A stretch of DNA of 45,340 bases from Candidatus Izemoplasma sp. (GTDB taxonomy: Bacteria; Bacillota_I; Bacilli_A; Izemoplasmatales; Izemoplasmataceae), in assembly GCA_007117885.1 (NCBI GenBank), contig SKFS01000057.1, forward strand, positions 1 to 45,340. Reading direction: 5' to 3'. Within the stretch, counting starts at the first letter, position 1; every line of letters starts with the position of its first letter. The translations under genes and the position numbers were made by a program. The notes under the pieces are model-generated. The model saw only the letters and a list, made by a program, of their open reading frames with translations, did not search any database and was not told the DNA's origin. This document shows, piece after piece, positions 24,921 through 33,469 of the stretch.

Positions 24921-25057
24921 AACTGTTAGGTGAGGCTCCTATACAGAAATACGCTACTGCCGAGAAACGTCGAAAGACGCCAATTGGTTGAACAGACTTA
25001 GCCGGATTAAGGCTTAGTATAATGTAGCTGGATTTCCTACGCTGTATAGTGCTAAAA
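24921..25057 (+). ncRNA. M-box (ykoK) magnesium riboswitch
   Basis: The leader has the M-box hallmarks: GTTAGGTGAGGCTCCTATACAG (24925 onward), GCTACTGCC, the CGTCGAAAGACG hairpin, CCAATTGGTTGAACAGA, and the closing GCTGTATAGTGCTAAAACTC. It senses Mg2+ and lies directly upstream of mgtE, its commonest target. When Mg2+ is abundant, the aptamer folds and favours the terminator at 25083-25110. When Mg2+ is low, AACGAAGG (25061-25068) can pair with CCTTCGTT (25084-25091) and disrupt that terminator. Confidence 0.93.
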
Positions 25058-25082
25058 CTCAACGAAGGGTACTTTTTTTGTG

Positions 25083-25110
25083 GCCTTCGTTATGAAGGCT
25101 GTTTTATTTT
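25083..25110 (+). terminator. Regulated terminator of the M-box riboswitch
   Basis: GCCTTC (25083-25088), a 5-nt loop and GAAGGC (25094-25099) precede TTTTATTTT. The 5' arm overlaps the alternative pairing partner of 25061-25068, the expected switch arrangement. Confidence 0.8.
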
Positions 25111-25126
25111 AAAAGGAGGTAGGCCA

Positions 25127-25252
25127 ATGAACGATAAGCCAGATGAAGAAGACTGTCATTTAAATCAATCTCAAGGCGTAGTTTACGCCTACAAAAAAAA
25201 GGAGAATCGATATGGAAAAACAAAAACTACAGTTATTAAAGGAAATACGTAA
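25127..25252 (+). CDS. Putative leader peptide upstream of and overlapping mgtE
   Basis: A 41-codon reading frame starts at ATG 25127 behind a strong AGGAGG (25114-25119). It lies just after the riboswitch terminator and overlaps the mgtE start by 41 nt in another frame. The peptide begins MNDKPDEEDCHLNQSQ, an acidic, proline-containing start, and its tail is basic. A hairpin (25174-25180 with 25184-25190) inside the frame sits just before the mgtE RBS, so translation of the leader could open or close it. Whether the peptide itself matters is unknown; a translated regulatory leader is the inference. Confidence 0.5.
   Translation: MNDKPDEEDCHLNQSQGVVYAYKKKENRYGKTKTTVIKGNT
25174..25190 (+). 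promoter_or_regulatory. Hairpin next to the mgtE ribosome binding site
   Basis: A perfect 7-bp stem with a 3-nt loop lies inside the leader reading frame, followed by an A-run and the AAAAGGAGA ribosome binding site of mgtE. There is no T-run on this strand, so it is not a terminator for mgtE. Confidence 0.5.
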
Positions 25253-26582
25253 ACTTATTGATCATAATGATCTTGAAAATCTAAAATCAAAACTCAATGC
25301 AACTGAAAACTATCTTTTGGCAGATATCATTGAAATTCTTGAACCAGAAAAGCAGGTGGTGGTTTTTCGCTTACTTGATAAAGACACCGCTCTTGAAGTC
25401 TTTGAGTACATTGAAGTCGATATTCAACAAGATCTTCTACAAAACTTTACTGATGAACGAGCCATTGAGTTTTTTAAAGGCTTAGAACCTGATGATCGCG
25501 CTGCGCTAATGGGCGAGCTTCCCGCAAAAGTCGCTAAAGATTTACTGCTTAGTTTGTCTAAAAAGGAACGTGACTTAACAAATTTAGTTCTTGGATATGA
25601 AGTGGGTACGGCAGGACATATTATGACGCCTAAATACATTTCATTTAAACGTGGGATGACCGTCCAATCCGCTCTAGATAAAATACGTGAGGTCGCTGAT
25701 AAAGTTGAAACAATTTATCATCTTTATGTCACGGATTCTACGCGAAAGCTTGAAGGGATGATTGAACTCAAGTCTTTAATTACTGCGGATCCTAAAACAA
25801 TGATTGAAACCATTATGTATCAAGATCCGATTAGTGTTGACTATGATGTTAAAGATGAAGTCGTTGCAAAGCTACTTCAAGATTCCGATTTACTCGCTGT
25901 CCCCATCACCGATAAAGAACACCGGTTACTCGGCGTTGTCACGGTCGATGATGCGATGGATGTCCTCGAAGAAGATGCGATAGATCGCGACCTAACCAAT
26001 GCCGGTTTCCTTGAGTTTTCACGAAAAGAAACCGACCGAAGTAAAGTTTTAACAAGTGGTAAACTATGGGAGATTTGGCGTGTTCGTGTACCCTTTTTAA
26101 TCATTACGCTAATCGGTGGAATTTTAGCTGGATTTGTGATTGAAGGCTTCGAAGAAACCTTAGCAGCTGTCACTGCACTTGCCTTCTTTATTCCGGTCGT
26201 AATGGATATGGGAGGAAACGTTGGGACACAATCCTCAACAATCTTTACTCGCGCACTGGCGTTAGGCCATATCAACTTCAAACGCTTTATAAAACAATGG
26301 GGTAAAGAAGTTTTAGTTGGTTTCACAATGGGAATCATGTTAGGGATTGCCGCTGGTGCGATTGCCTTTGTTTGGCAAGGCGATTTTCGGCTAGCGTTTG
26401 TCATCACAAACGCAATCCTCTTTACGATTACGATTGCGACAGCACTCGGCTTTATGGTTCCTTATATAATGTTAAAAATAGGTGCCGATCAAGCGGCCGC
26501 GAGCGCTCCCTTTATTACAACGATTAAAGATATTACAGGTCTTCTTATTTATTTCCTATTAGCGGCATTACTCTTATCATAA
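25212..26582 (+). CDS. mgtE: Magnesium transporter MgtE
   Basis: This 456-aa Mg2+ channel has the cytosolic MgtE N-domain (about 1-125), two CBS domains (about 130-255) with MTPKYISF and YQDPISVDYD marking their starts, a connecting helix and five transmembrane helices (about 285-456). The pore region includes PVVMDMGGNVGTQSST, the family signature. The N-domain and CBS pair close the pore when intracellular Mg2+ is high. Transcription is controlled by the M-box riboswitch, so the gene is regulated at both RNA and protein level. Confidence 0.96.
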   Translation: MEKQKLQLLKEIRKLIDHNDLENLKSKLNATENYLLADIIEILEPEKQVVVFRLLDKDTALEVFEYIEVDIQQDLLQNFTDERAIEFFKGLEPDDRAALMGELPAKVAKDLLLSLSKKERDLTNLVLGYEVGTAGHIMTPKYISFKRGMTVQSALDKIREVADKVETIYHLYVTDSTRKLEGMIELKSLITADPKTMIETIMYQDPISVDYDVKDEVVAKLLQDSDLLAVPITDKEHRLLGVVTVDDAMDVLEEDAIDRDLTNAGFLEFSRKETDRSKVLTSGKLWEIWRVRVPFLIITLIGGILAGFVIEGFEETLAAVTALAFFIPVVMDMGGNVGTQSSTIFTRALALGHINFKRFIKQWGKEVLVGFTMGIMLGIAAGAIAFVWQGDFRLAFVITNAILFTITIATALGFMVPYIMLKIGADQAAASAPFITTIKDITGLLIYFLLAALLLS

Positions 26583-26608
26583 AAACACCTCAACGAGGTG
26601 TTTTTTTT
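26583..26608. terminator. Bidirectional terminator after mgtE
   Basis: A 9-bp stem (26583-26591 with 26595-26603) and 3-nt loop, followed by eight T on the plus strand; it also lies at the end of the converging ABC permease gene. Confidence 0.88.
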
Positions 26609-28217
26609 AACTTTTCATCGCGTAGATTAGTTGTTCACTCCGCTTATAAATATACCAAGTTAAAAGCAAGCTTAAGACTAAGTTCACTAAAGAAATAATC
26701 AATAGATTAAGTGAAAACCCCACGCCACGACTCATAAAGTAAAACATAACTCCATTCAATGCAATCAGCGCAAATCCGCCAAATATAGCAAACAGTGCAC
26801 TGGCACTTTGCTTAATGACCTCTACCTCATTTTTAAAATCAAGTTTTGGTAAATGAAGATTAATGACTGCATCAAAAACTGTAATTAAGTACCCAAAAAC
26901 GATAGCCGCAAAAACCATAACAATCAACGCAATACTGCCGACACTGTATGTAATTCCAAGTGCTATCACAGCGAAAACTGCGAGCGGAATGCCTAAGTAA
27001 AGGTTAAAGATAATCTTTGAGAAAACAATGTCTATCGCTCTTAAGGGTAAACTCTTTAAAACCCAAAGGTTTTTCCCTTCTAATGATAAGCTAATTGCAG
27101 TCGTATACACCATAACCAAAGAAAAACTAACAAACAACAAAATACCCACTTCAATGTTGACTTCCGAACCGCCAACTTCAATAAAAATAGACTGAATTGA
27201 ACTGCGGTAAAAGATACCCAGTAAAGGAACAATGAGTAAAAAAAGCGGTCCAATGCCAGCATTTAGGACATAGATAGGAAGTGAAAAGAACCGTTTCATT
27301 TCTTTATGCACTAACGTATGATGCGTCGAACGCGAACGGGAAACAGCATCTTTTTGATGATTTCGTTTCATCGCACTCATCCCAACTTGATTCGTTCGAT
27401 TAACAAAATCATACGCCAACAAAACAAAGAGTCCAATCGGTAAAGCATTCAATGCGACGACCCCTAAAATCATCATAATGTTCGCTTGATGGACACCGAC
27501 TTGAAACCAATGAAGTGGTAAATAAAACTGTGCTAAACGATCCATAAAACTTTGTTGGCTAACTAATGGATTCTCAAAATCACCACTACTCATCGAGAAC
27601 GATGCCACCATAAAGCCGATTAATACGACAACCATAATAATAATGTTTAAGTAGTTAGCATAGCGAAACCGCACAGTAATTCTTGCGATAAGCAATGTCA
27701 TAAAGGCACCGATTAAAACAGGAAAAATCGGTAAAAACAAAAGCCCTACGACACTTAGAAGCAGGCGGATTATACTAAAGCCTGTCCAATAAAAGTAAGC
27801 AAATAATACGGGTAAACTCATGAGGAACATCATCGCATAAATCATCATAAACATCAGTGATAATTTAGCGATAAGCAATGTTTTTGAATGAATCGGTAAG
27901 GAGCCTAAAAGAGGATAATCTTTATAGTGAAAAATATACCCATTTGACCGTAAAAATGCTAAAAATACACCGAACAAGATTGCGTAGCTTGCTAAAAAGA
28001 CAAGCATTAAATCGGCTGCGTTAAGGAACACTAAAAACTCGCCTAAATCATAAAATAGATAACCAATCATGCCAAAGAAAACTGCAAGCGCGTAAAGAAT
28101 CGCTAAACCGATCAAAAACCCTTTTAGTTTCTCTTTTTTATAATCGAATCCCAAAAGTCGTTTTAACGAGAAATTTTCTTTCAATAAGACTCTCATTAAA
28201 CTACGATAGGTCTTCAT
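26607..28217 (-). CDS. ABC-2-type exporter permease (large)
   Basis: This 536-aa membrane protein has about 12 hydrophobic segments in two similar halves, like the large permeases of YtrF/EcsB-like exporters. It has no recognised catalytic motif. The partner ATPase gene upstream overlaps it by 17 nt, so the two form one exporter. Several residues near its N-terminus (LMRVLLKENFSLKRLLGFD) form a basic amphipathic stretch. The substrate (peptide, lipid or drug) cannot be told. Confidence 0.78.
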   Translation of the reverse strand: MKTYRSLMRVLLKENFSLKRLLGFDYKKEKLKGFLIGLAILYALAVFFGMIGYLFYDLGEFLVFLNAADLMLVFLASYAILFGVFLAFLRSNGYIFHYKDYPLLGSLPIHSKTLLIAKLSLMFMMIYAMMFLMSLPVLFAYFYWTGFSIIRLLLSVVGLLFLPIFPVLIGAFMTLLIARITVRFRYANYLNIIIMVVVLIGFMVASFSMSSGDFENPLVSQQSFMDRLAQFYLPLHWFQVGVHQANIMMILGVVALNALPIGLFVLLAYDFVNRTNQVGMSAMKRNHQKDAVSRSRSTHHTLVHKEMKRFFSLPIYVLNAGIGPLFLLIVPLLGIFYRSSIQSIFIEVGGSEVNIEVGILLFVSFSLVMVYTTAISLSLEGKNLWVLKSLPLRAIDIVFSKIIFNLYLGIPLAVFAVIALGITYSVGSIALIVMVFAAIVFGYLITVFDAVINLHLPKLDFKNEVEVIKQSASALFAIFGGFALIALNGVMFYFMSRGVGFSLNLLIISLVNLVLSLLLTWYIYKRSEQLIYAMKS

Positions 28218-28926
28218 GATGTTCTAACAACTCCATAAATAGTTTTTCTAATGATTTATCTTGAATGACCTTTTGGGTGTCGCCGACTGTCACGATTTTA
28301 CCTTGTTTAATTATGGCCACTTTATTACAAAGCTTTTCTGCAACTTCAAGGACATGCGTTGAAAAGAAAATGGCTGATCCTTTCGAAACCCTATCTTTAA
28401 AGATTTTTTTCAGTAAATAACTCGCTTTTGGATCAAGTCCAACGAACGGTTCATCGAGTAACCATAGCTCTGGTTCATGAATCAGAGCGCCGATAATAAC
28501 AAGTTTTTGTCGCATCCCATGGGAGTATGAAGCAATGGTATCATTTAAAACATGATCAATCTCAAATAGGTTAGTGTATTCACGAATCAGTTGTCGTCTA
28601 CGGTCTTCGTCTAGCTTAAATATATTCGCGATAAAATCTAAGTACTGAATGCCGGTTAGTGACTCGTAAATATCAGGATTATCGGGAATATACGCAATTC
28701 TTTTTTTTACTTCTAAAGGCGCTTTTTTAATTGAGTATCCGTCAACTAATATATCCCCTTCTTCAAAAGATAAAATCCCCGCGATTGATTTAAGTAATGT
28801 TGTTTTACCGGCCCCATTATGGCCAATAAAAGCGTAGATATCGCCTTTTTCAACCGATAGATTAATTGTATCACAGGCTTTCTTTTTACCATCATAACTT
28901 TTAGAGTAGTTTATAATCTCTAACAT
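28201..28926 (-). CDS. ABC transporter ATP-binding protein
   Basis: This 241-aa ABC ATPase has Walker A GHNGAGKTT (about 34-42), signature YSHGMRQKL (LSGGQ variant, common in exporters), Walker B LWLLDEPFVGLD and the switch His in FSTHVLEVAE. It powers the adjacent permease. I take the ATG at 28926, behind AAAGGACG, as the start. The upstream in-frame ATG at 28965 is unlikely, since TATAATAGAG in that stretch looks like a -10 box. Confidence 0.9.
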   Translation of the reverse strand: MLEIINYSKSYDGKKKACDTINLSVEKGDIYAFIGHNGAGKTTLLKSIAGILSFEEGDILVDGYSIKKAPLEVKKRIAYIPDNPDIYESLTGIQYLDFIANIFKLDEDRRRQLIREYTNLFEIDHVLNDTIASYSHGMRQKLVIIGALIHEPELWLLDEPFVGLDPKASYLLKKIFKDRVSKGSAIFFSTHVLEVAEKLCNKVAIIKQGKIVTVGDTQKVIQDKSLEKLFMELLEHHEDLS

Positions 28927-28971
28927 CTTTTCACGTCCTTTCAACTCTATTATACTAAATATCACATAAAA

Positions 28972-28991
28972 AAAGCCTAATTTAAGGCTTT
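28972..28991 (-). terminator. Terminator of the esterase gene
   Basis: A 7-bp stem (28972-28978 with 28985-28991) and 6-nt loop has a T-run on the minus strand, overlapping the esterase stop codon. Confidence 0.78.
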
Positions 28992-29579
28992 AGTAAACTC
29001 ACTAATAATTTTCACTTCTGCGGTTGTAATCTCATGGCCTCCCGCAAACCATTCAAGTTGGACTTTCGCATTAAACCCTGTCAGTATTTTCTCAAGTTCT
29101 TTAGTTTCAGATATAGGACACATCGCATCGTGCTGACCCGCAGTAATCAGGATCGGTGTTTGCTTGAGGTCAACTGTCTGTATGTCTCGTCTTGGTACCA
29201 TTGGATGCATTAATAAAGCGGCTTTAAACACAGCACCTTTCGTCAGTAACACATTGGCCGCAATGTTGGCACCGTTTGAATAACCTAAAGCAATAAGACT
29301 AGAACGATTAAACTGGTATTGTTTTGAAGCTTCCGTAAGAAACTGATCGAGATGTTCGGTCCGAATGGCTAAGTCTTCTAAATCAAATACTCCCGGTCGG
29401 ATACGCTTAAAGAAACGGTTTAATCCGTTTTCATTGACTTCACCGCGGACACTTAAGTATCCTGCGTCAGGTAAAATGGTGTTAATAAAGGGAACTAAAT
29501 CGTGTTCATCACCACCCGTGCCATGCAGCAATAAAAAGATCGGTGCGTTATTTTTGGGATGTTGGTATAAATGAATCAT
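28977..29579 (-). CDS. Carboxylesterase of the MhqD/phospholipase-carboxylesterase type
   Basis: This is a 200-aa cytosolic alpha/beta hydrolase. The oxyanion strand is FLLLHGTGGDEHDL, the nucleophile elbow GYSNGAN, the acid in TAGQHDAMCP and the histidine in AGGHEIT; all match the MhqD/YodD group. In B. subtilis such esterases are induced by quinones and work beside dioxygenases. The start is ATG at 29579, behind GGAGGGT. Its upstream neighbour is a flavin reductase-like protein, and the pair may act on an aromatic or quinone compound (inference). Confidence 0.83.
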   Translation of the reverse strand: MIHLYQHPKNNAPIFLLLHGTGGDEHDLVPFINTILPDAGYLSVRGEVNENGLNRFFKRIRPGVFDLEDLAIRTEHLDQFLTEASKQYQFNRSSLIALGYSNGANIAANVLLTKGAVFKAALLMHPMVPRRDIQTVDLKQTPILITAGQHDAMCPISETKELEKILTGFNAKVQLEWFAGGHEITTAEVKIISEFTKALN

Positions 29580-29589
29580 GGTCACCCTC

Positions 29590-30183
29590 CTATATGGGTC
29601 GTTTTAAGGTAATTATCTTGCCGATTGTGCCGTAGTTATTGCCATCTAAACGAAGGATCGGGGAAAGTTTTAATACGTCAACACGATGATCGGTTAGCAC
29701 CTCAGGGTGGACATGTATTTTAATAATCTCACCGATAAACATATCGGCATTTTCAAAAGGAACGCGTGCATCTAAGCGACACTCAAAACGCACTTTGCTT
29801 TCTTTTATTTGAGGCACGTCAATTACTGTGCTATCGACTAAGTGTAAGTTTGTCCGATCGATTTCACTTTCATTTGAGGGTAATCGTCGAGCTGTTTCAT
29901 TTACAGCCTCTAAAATATCTTCAGTCACAATGTTCACCACAAATACTTTTGATTCAAGGATATTTCTCGCGGTATCTTTAATTCCTTCTTGCGCATAGTT
30001 CACCACAACCGAAACTCTTGGGGGTTTTGAAGTAACTGCGTTAAAGTAACTAAATGGTGCGGCATTGATTACACCGTTCGTTCCTTTTGTTGTTACAAAA
30101 GCGATGGGTCTTGGTGCAATCACTGCAGTCATCAATTGATAGAGTTCACGTTTTTCCATGGACTCAGGATTCATTTCATGCAT
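29590..30183 (-). CDS. Flavin reductase-like (FMN-binding split-barrel) protein
   Basis: This 198-aa protein matches the flavin reductase-like domain family: VIAPRPIAFVTTKGTNGVINAAPFSYFNAVTSKPPRV near the N-terminus is the classic FMN-binding block. Such proteins reduce FMN with NAD(P)H or act as FMN-dependent enzymes. The start is the ATG at 30183, with AGGAGGG at 30189-30195; the longer frame to 30309 runs into the guaA promoter region and has no RBS. It is probably co-transcribed with the MhqD-like esterase, 10 nt apart. Confidence 0.86.
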   Translation of the reverse strand: MHEMNPESMEKRELYQLMTAVIAPRPIAFVTTKGTNGVINAAPFSYFNAVTSKPPRVSVVVNYAQEGIKDTARNILESKVFVVNIVTEDILEAVNETARRLPSNESEIDRTNLHLVDSTVIDVPQIKESKVRFECRLDARVPFENADMFIGEIIKIHVHPEVLTDHRVDVLKLSPILRLDGNNYGTIGKIITLKRPI

Positions 30184-30272
30184 GTTGTCCCTCCTAAACT
30201 TAGTCTTATTATACGCGATTTGCGTTTTATTTGGGGTGGTTACGCTTTCAAGAAAAAGTTCCTGATAAGCAA

Positions 30273-30301
30273 TTGTTATTTCCGTGATTTTCAAGTACAA
30301 T
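30273..30301 (+). promoter_or_regulatory. Sigma-A promoter of the guaA transcript
   Basis: TTGTTA (30273-30278), a 17-nt spacer and TACAAT (30296-30301), just upstream of the guanine riboswitch. Confidence 0.75.
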
Positions 30302-30308
30302 AAAGACA

Positions 30309-30381
30309 CGATTCATATAATGTCGATAATACGGTTCGAACGTCTCTACCCCACTACCTTAAATATTGGGACTATGAATGC
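30309..30381 (+). ncRNA. Guanine (purine) riboswitch
   Basis: The aptamer has the purine-riboswitch pattern: P1 ATTCATA (30311-30317) with TATGAAT (30373-30379), ATAATGTCGATAATACGGTT, the J2/3 core GTCTCTACC and the closing GGGACTATG. The ligand-contacting base in GACTATG is C, as in guanine riboswitches, rather than the U of adenine riboswitches; J2/3 has U at the position that is C in the 2'-deoxyguanosine class. It precedes guaA-guaB, so guanine should switch off GMP synthesis. Confidence 0.93.
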
Positions 30382-30398
30382 TTTTTTCAGCATTCATT

Positions 30399-30422
30399 GA
30401 CGTTCAAAAGAACGTTTTTTTT
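30399..30422 (+). terminator. Regulated terminator of the guanine riboswitch
   Basis: ACGTTC (30400-30405), AAAA loop and GAACGT (30410-30415) are followed by eight T. GACGTTC (30399-30405) can also pair with GAACGTC (30338-30344) inside the aptamer, which gives a possible antiterminator when guanine is absent. A second hairpin (30375-30381 with 30390-30396) can invade P1. Confidence 0.78.
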
Positions 30423-30435
30423 AATAGGAGGACCT

Positions 30436-31971
30436 ATGGATTTTGATAAAATCATCGTGCTTGATTTTGGCAGTCAAACCAATCAACTAATTTCCCGTAG
30501 AATCCGTGAACTTGGGGTCTATAGTGAGCTTTATCCGCATACACTTAGTGCCGATGCCATTAAAAATCTCAAATCTGTAAAAGGTATTATCCTCAGTGGT
30601 GGGCCTAACAGTGTTTACGCGAAAAATGCGTTATCGATTGACCCTGATATTTTTAATTTAGAAATACCGATTTTGGGTATTTGCTATGGCATGCAACTGA
30701 TCGTTCATCACCTTGGTGGGACGATTGAGAAAACACCTTTAAGAGAATACGGTCACGCAGAGATTAGTATTGTGAAGAATAGTGGGCTATTTTCAGGCTT
30801 GAACCCACAACAACACGTGTGGATGTCCCACGGTGATCATGTCATGACCGTTCCCAAAAACTTTACTGTCTTAGCGAAAAGCGCTTCGTGTTCAATTGCT
30901 GCTATTGAAAATCTTGATGCACAACTCTATGGTGTTCAGTTTCATCCTGAAGTCAATCACACCGAGAATGGCACTGAGATATTACGTAACTTTGTTTTTA
31001 ACCTATGTAAAGCCAAAGCCCATTGGACCATGGAAAACTATTTAGAAGAACAAGTGACCTTAATTCGTGAGAAAGTGAAAGACAAGCGGGTTGTTTTAGG
31101 TTTATCTGGCGGCGTTGATTCAAGTGTTACGGCCGTTTTAATTGATCGCGCGATTGGCAATCAACTGACGTGTCTGTTTGTTGATCACGGACTCTTAAGA
31201 GAAAACGAAGCCGATCAGGTGATGAAGACATTTAAGGAAAATTTGAACCTTAATATTATTAAAATCAATGCTGAAAAACGATTTCTTCATGCCTTAGATG
31301 GGGTTTCTGACCCGGAAAGAAAACGTAAAATTATCGGTAATACCTTCATCGAAGTCTTTGATGAGGTTGCAGATGAAATGAAAAATGTAGCGTTTTTAGC
31401 ACAAGGTACGCTTTATACGGATACGATTGAGTCAGGTACAGAAACCGCACAGACAATTAAGTCTCATCACAATGTTGGGGGACTCCCTGAAGTCATGAAA
31501 CTGGACTTGATTGAACCTTTAAATAAACTCTTTAAAGATGAAGTACGAAAACTAGGTTTAGAGCTAAACATCCCTCAGTCAATGATTGATCGACAACCTT
31601 TTCCAGGTCCTGGACTAGCCATTCGGGTTATCGGTACGATTACGAAAGAAAAATTAGACCTGGTGCGCAAAAGCGATGCAATATTGCATGAAGTTATCGC
31701 TGAGCACAATCTAAACCAAAGTATTTGGCAATATTTCACTGTGTTAACGCCCGTAAAAACTGTGGGTGTTATGGGCGACCAGCGCACCTATGAACATGTG
31801 CTTGTTATCCGGGCAGTAACATCCAATGATGGGATGACTGCAGATTGGGCTAAGATTCCCCATTCTGTGCTTGACCAACTATCTCGTCGTATCGTCAATG
31901 AAGTTTCAGGCATAAACCGGGTTGTTTATGACATTACATCCAAACCCCCTGGCACCATCGAATGGGAATAA
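30436..31971 (+). CDS. guaA: GMP synthase (glutamine-hydrolysing)
   Basis: GuaA converts XMP to GMP using ATP and glutamine ammonia. The 511-aa protein has an N-terminal class I glutamine amidotransferase domain (1-190) with nucleophile C83 in GICYGMQ and the catalytic His/Glu in FHPEVNH. The ATP-pyrophosphatase P-loop LSGGVDSSV follows, and the dimerisation domain ends with [10 protein letters not shown], the conserved C-terminus. The start is ATG at 30436, behind AGGAGG; a TTG at 30397 would fall inside the riboswitch terminator. Confidence 0.97.
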   Translation: MDFDKIIVLDFGSQTNQLISRRIRELGVYSELYPHTLSADAIKNLKSVKGIILSGGPNSVYAKNALSIDPDIFNLEIPILGICYGMQLIVHHLGGTIEKTPLREYGHAEISIVKNSGLFSGLNPQQHVWMSHGDHVMTVPKNFTVLAKSASCSIAAIENLDAQLYGVQFHPEVNHTENGTEILRNFVFNLCKAKAHWTMENYLEEQVTLIREKVKDKRVVLGLSGGVDSSVTAVLIDRAIGNQLTCLFVDHGLLRENEADQVMKTFKENLNLNIIKINAEKRFLHALDGVSDPERKRKIIGNTFIEVFDEVADEMKNVAFLAQGTLYTDTIESGTETAQTIKSHHNVGGLPEVMKLDLIEPLNKLFKDEVRKLGLELNIPQSMIDRQPFPGPGLAIRVIGTITKEKLDLVRKSDAILHEVIAEHNLNQSIWQYFTVLTPVKTVGVMGDQRTYEHVLVIRAVTSNDGMTADWAKIPHSVLDQLSRRIVNEVSGINRVVYDITSKPPGTIEWE

Positions 31972-31984
31972 CGAGGTGAAAAAT

Positions 31985-33442
31985 ATGAAAATAATTCAAG
32001 ACGCATTCACGTTTGACGACGTTTTACTGATTCCTAAACGCTCACACGTTTTACCTAAGGAGACGAAGTTAGTAACGCAGTTAACTCCTTTGATTAAACT
32101 TAACATTCCGATTGTTTCCAGTGCGATGGATACCGTCACAGAAAGTGCGATGGCCATTGCACTAGCTCGGCAAGGCGGTCTCGGGTTTATCCATAAAAAT
32201 CTTTCCATTGAAGCACAAGCTGAGATGGTGCGCCAAGTCAAACTAAGTGAAGCAGGAATGATTACTGATCCAATTGTCTTAGGAAAAGACCAAACCTTAG
32301 AAGAAGCCGAAAAATTGATGAAACATTATAAGATTTCTGGTTTTCCTGTCGTTAAAGAAGATCAAACCTTAATTGGGATTTTAACCAACCGCGACATTCG
32401 TTTTCAAGAGGACTTATCCGCGCGTGTTGAAACGTTTATGACCGCTGATTCACTTATCACAGCACCCGTTGGAATCAAGCTTGAAGAGGCAAAAACGATT
32501 CTTCTAAAAAATCGTATCGAAAAACTTCCTATCGTCGATGCCGATAATCGTCTTAAAGGATTGATTACCATTAAGGATATTGAAAAAGCAAAAACCTATC
32601 CAGAAGCCGCCAAAGATGGGCAAGGACGATTATTATGCGGTGCCGCAGTTGGCGTGTCAAACGATTCCTTAGATCGGGTGCATGCGCTCGTCAAAGCTGG
32701 CGTTGATGTTATCACTGTCGATTCGGCTCATGGCCATTCCGAAGGGGTGTTATCGATGGTTCGAAGCATTAAGGAAGCGTATCCTGCTCTTGAAATCATT
32801 GCAGGCAACATCGTCACTGAGGAAGCCGCTATAGCACTAATCGAAGCCGGTGCCGATGCCTTAAAAGTGGGGGTAGGTCCGGGTTCTATCTGCACCACTC
32901 GTGTCATTGCAGGAGTCGGTGTGCCCCAGATAACAGCGATTATCGACGTCGCGAAAGTTGCTAAAAAAGCCGGAATCCCTGTCATTGCGGATGGAGGTAT
33001 TAAGTATAGTGGTGACATTGCAAAAGCGATTGCAGCCGGTGCTGATACCGTAATGTTAGGGAGTTTGCTTGCGGGATGTGAGGAGTCTCCCGGTGAAGAA
33101 ATTATCTATCAAAGTCGGAAATATAAGATTTATCAAGGCATGGGCTCAGTCGCCGCCATGAAAAGAGGCTCCAGTGATCGGTATTTTCAAAGCGACCATA
33201 TCCAAGCTAAAAAACTGGTGCCTGAAGGGATTGAAGGAAGAGTTCCTTACAAAGGAAAAGTTGAAGATGTCGTCTATCAATTAATCGGCGGGTTGCGCTC
33301 TAGCATGGGTTACTGTGGAACAAAAACCATTAAGAATCTTCAAGATACAGGCCAGTTTGTAAAAATTACCCAAGCGGGTTATATTGAGTCTCACCCCCAT
33401 CATATTGAACTGACCGTTGAAGCACCGAATTATCAAAAATAA
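31985..33442 (+). CDS. guaB: IMP dehydrogenase
   Basis: GuaB oxidises IMP to XMP with NAD+, the step before GuaA. The 485-aa barrel holds the catalytic loop GPGSICTTR with C303, and two CBS domains are inserted at about 92-205 ([17 protein letters not shown] and the following repeat). The flap Arg-Tyr region (RGSSDRYF) is also present. It starts 14 nt after guaA behind AGGTG, so both genes are under the guanine riboswitch. Confidence 0.97.
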   Translation: MKIIQDAFTFDDVLLIPKRSHVLPKETKLVTQLTPLIKLNIPIVSSAMDTVTESAMAIALARQGGLGFIHKNLSIEAQAEMVRQVKLSEAGMITDPIVLGKDQTLEEAEKLMKHYKISGFPVVKEDQTLIGILTNRDIRFQEDLSARVETFMTADSLITAPVGIKLEEAKTILLKNRIEKLPIVDADNRLKGLITIKDIEKAKTYPEAAKDGQGRLLCGAAVGVSNDSLDRVHALVKAGVDVITVDSAHGHSEGVLSMVRSIKEAYPALEIIAGNIVTEEAAIALIEAGADALKVGVGPGSICTTRVIAGVGVPQITAIIDVAKVAKKAGIPVIADGGIKYSGDIAKAIAAGADTVMLGSLLAGCEESPGEEIIYQSRKYKIYQGMGSVAAMKRGSSDRYFQSDHIQAKKLVPEGIEGRVPYKGKVEDVVYQLIGGLRSSMGYCGTKTIKNLQDTGQFVKITQAGYIESHPHHIELTVEAPNYQK

Positions 33443-33467
33443 AGAAGACCGTTTTTTGGTCTTCTTT
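33441..33467. terminator. Bidirectional terminator after guaB
   Basis: A perfect 10-bp stem (33441-33450 with 33458-33467) with T-runs on both strands lies between guaB and the converging EIIC-like gene. Confidence 0.87.
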
Positions 33468-33469
33468 AT

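Noticed and set aside
30309-30381. 2'-deoxyguanosine or adenine riboswitch
   Set aside because: The closing GACTATG has C at the ligand-pairing base (adenine type has U), and J2/3 keeps U where the deoxyguanosine class has C; the guaA-guaB target also fits guanine.
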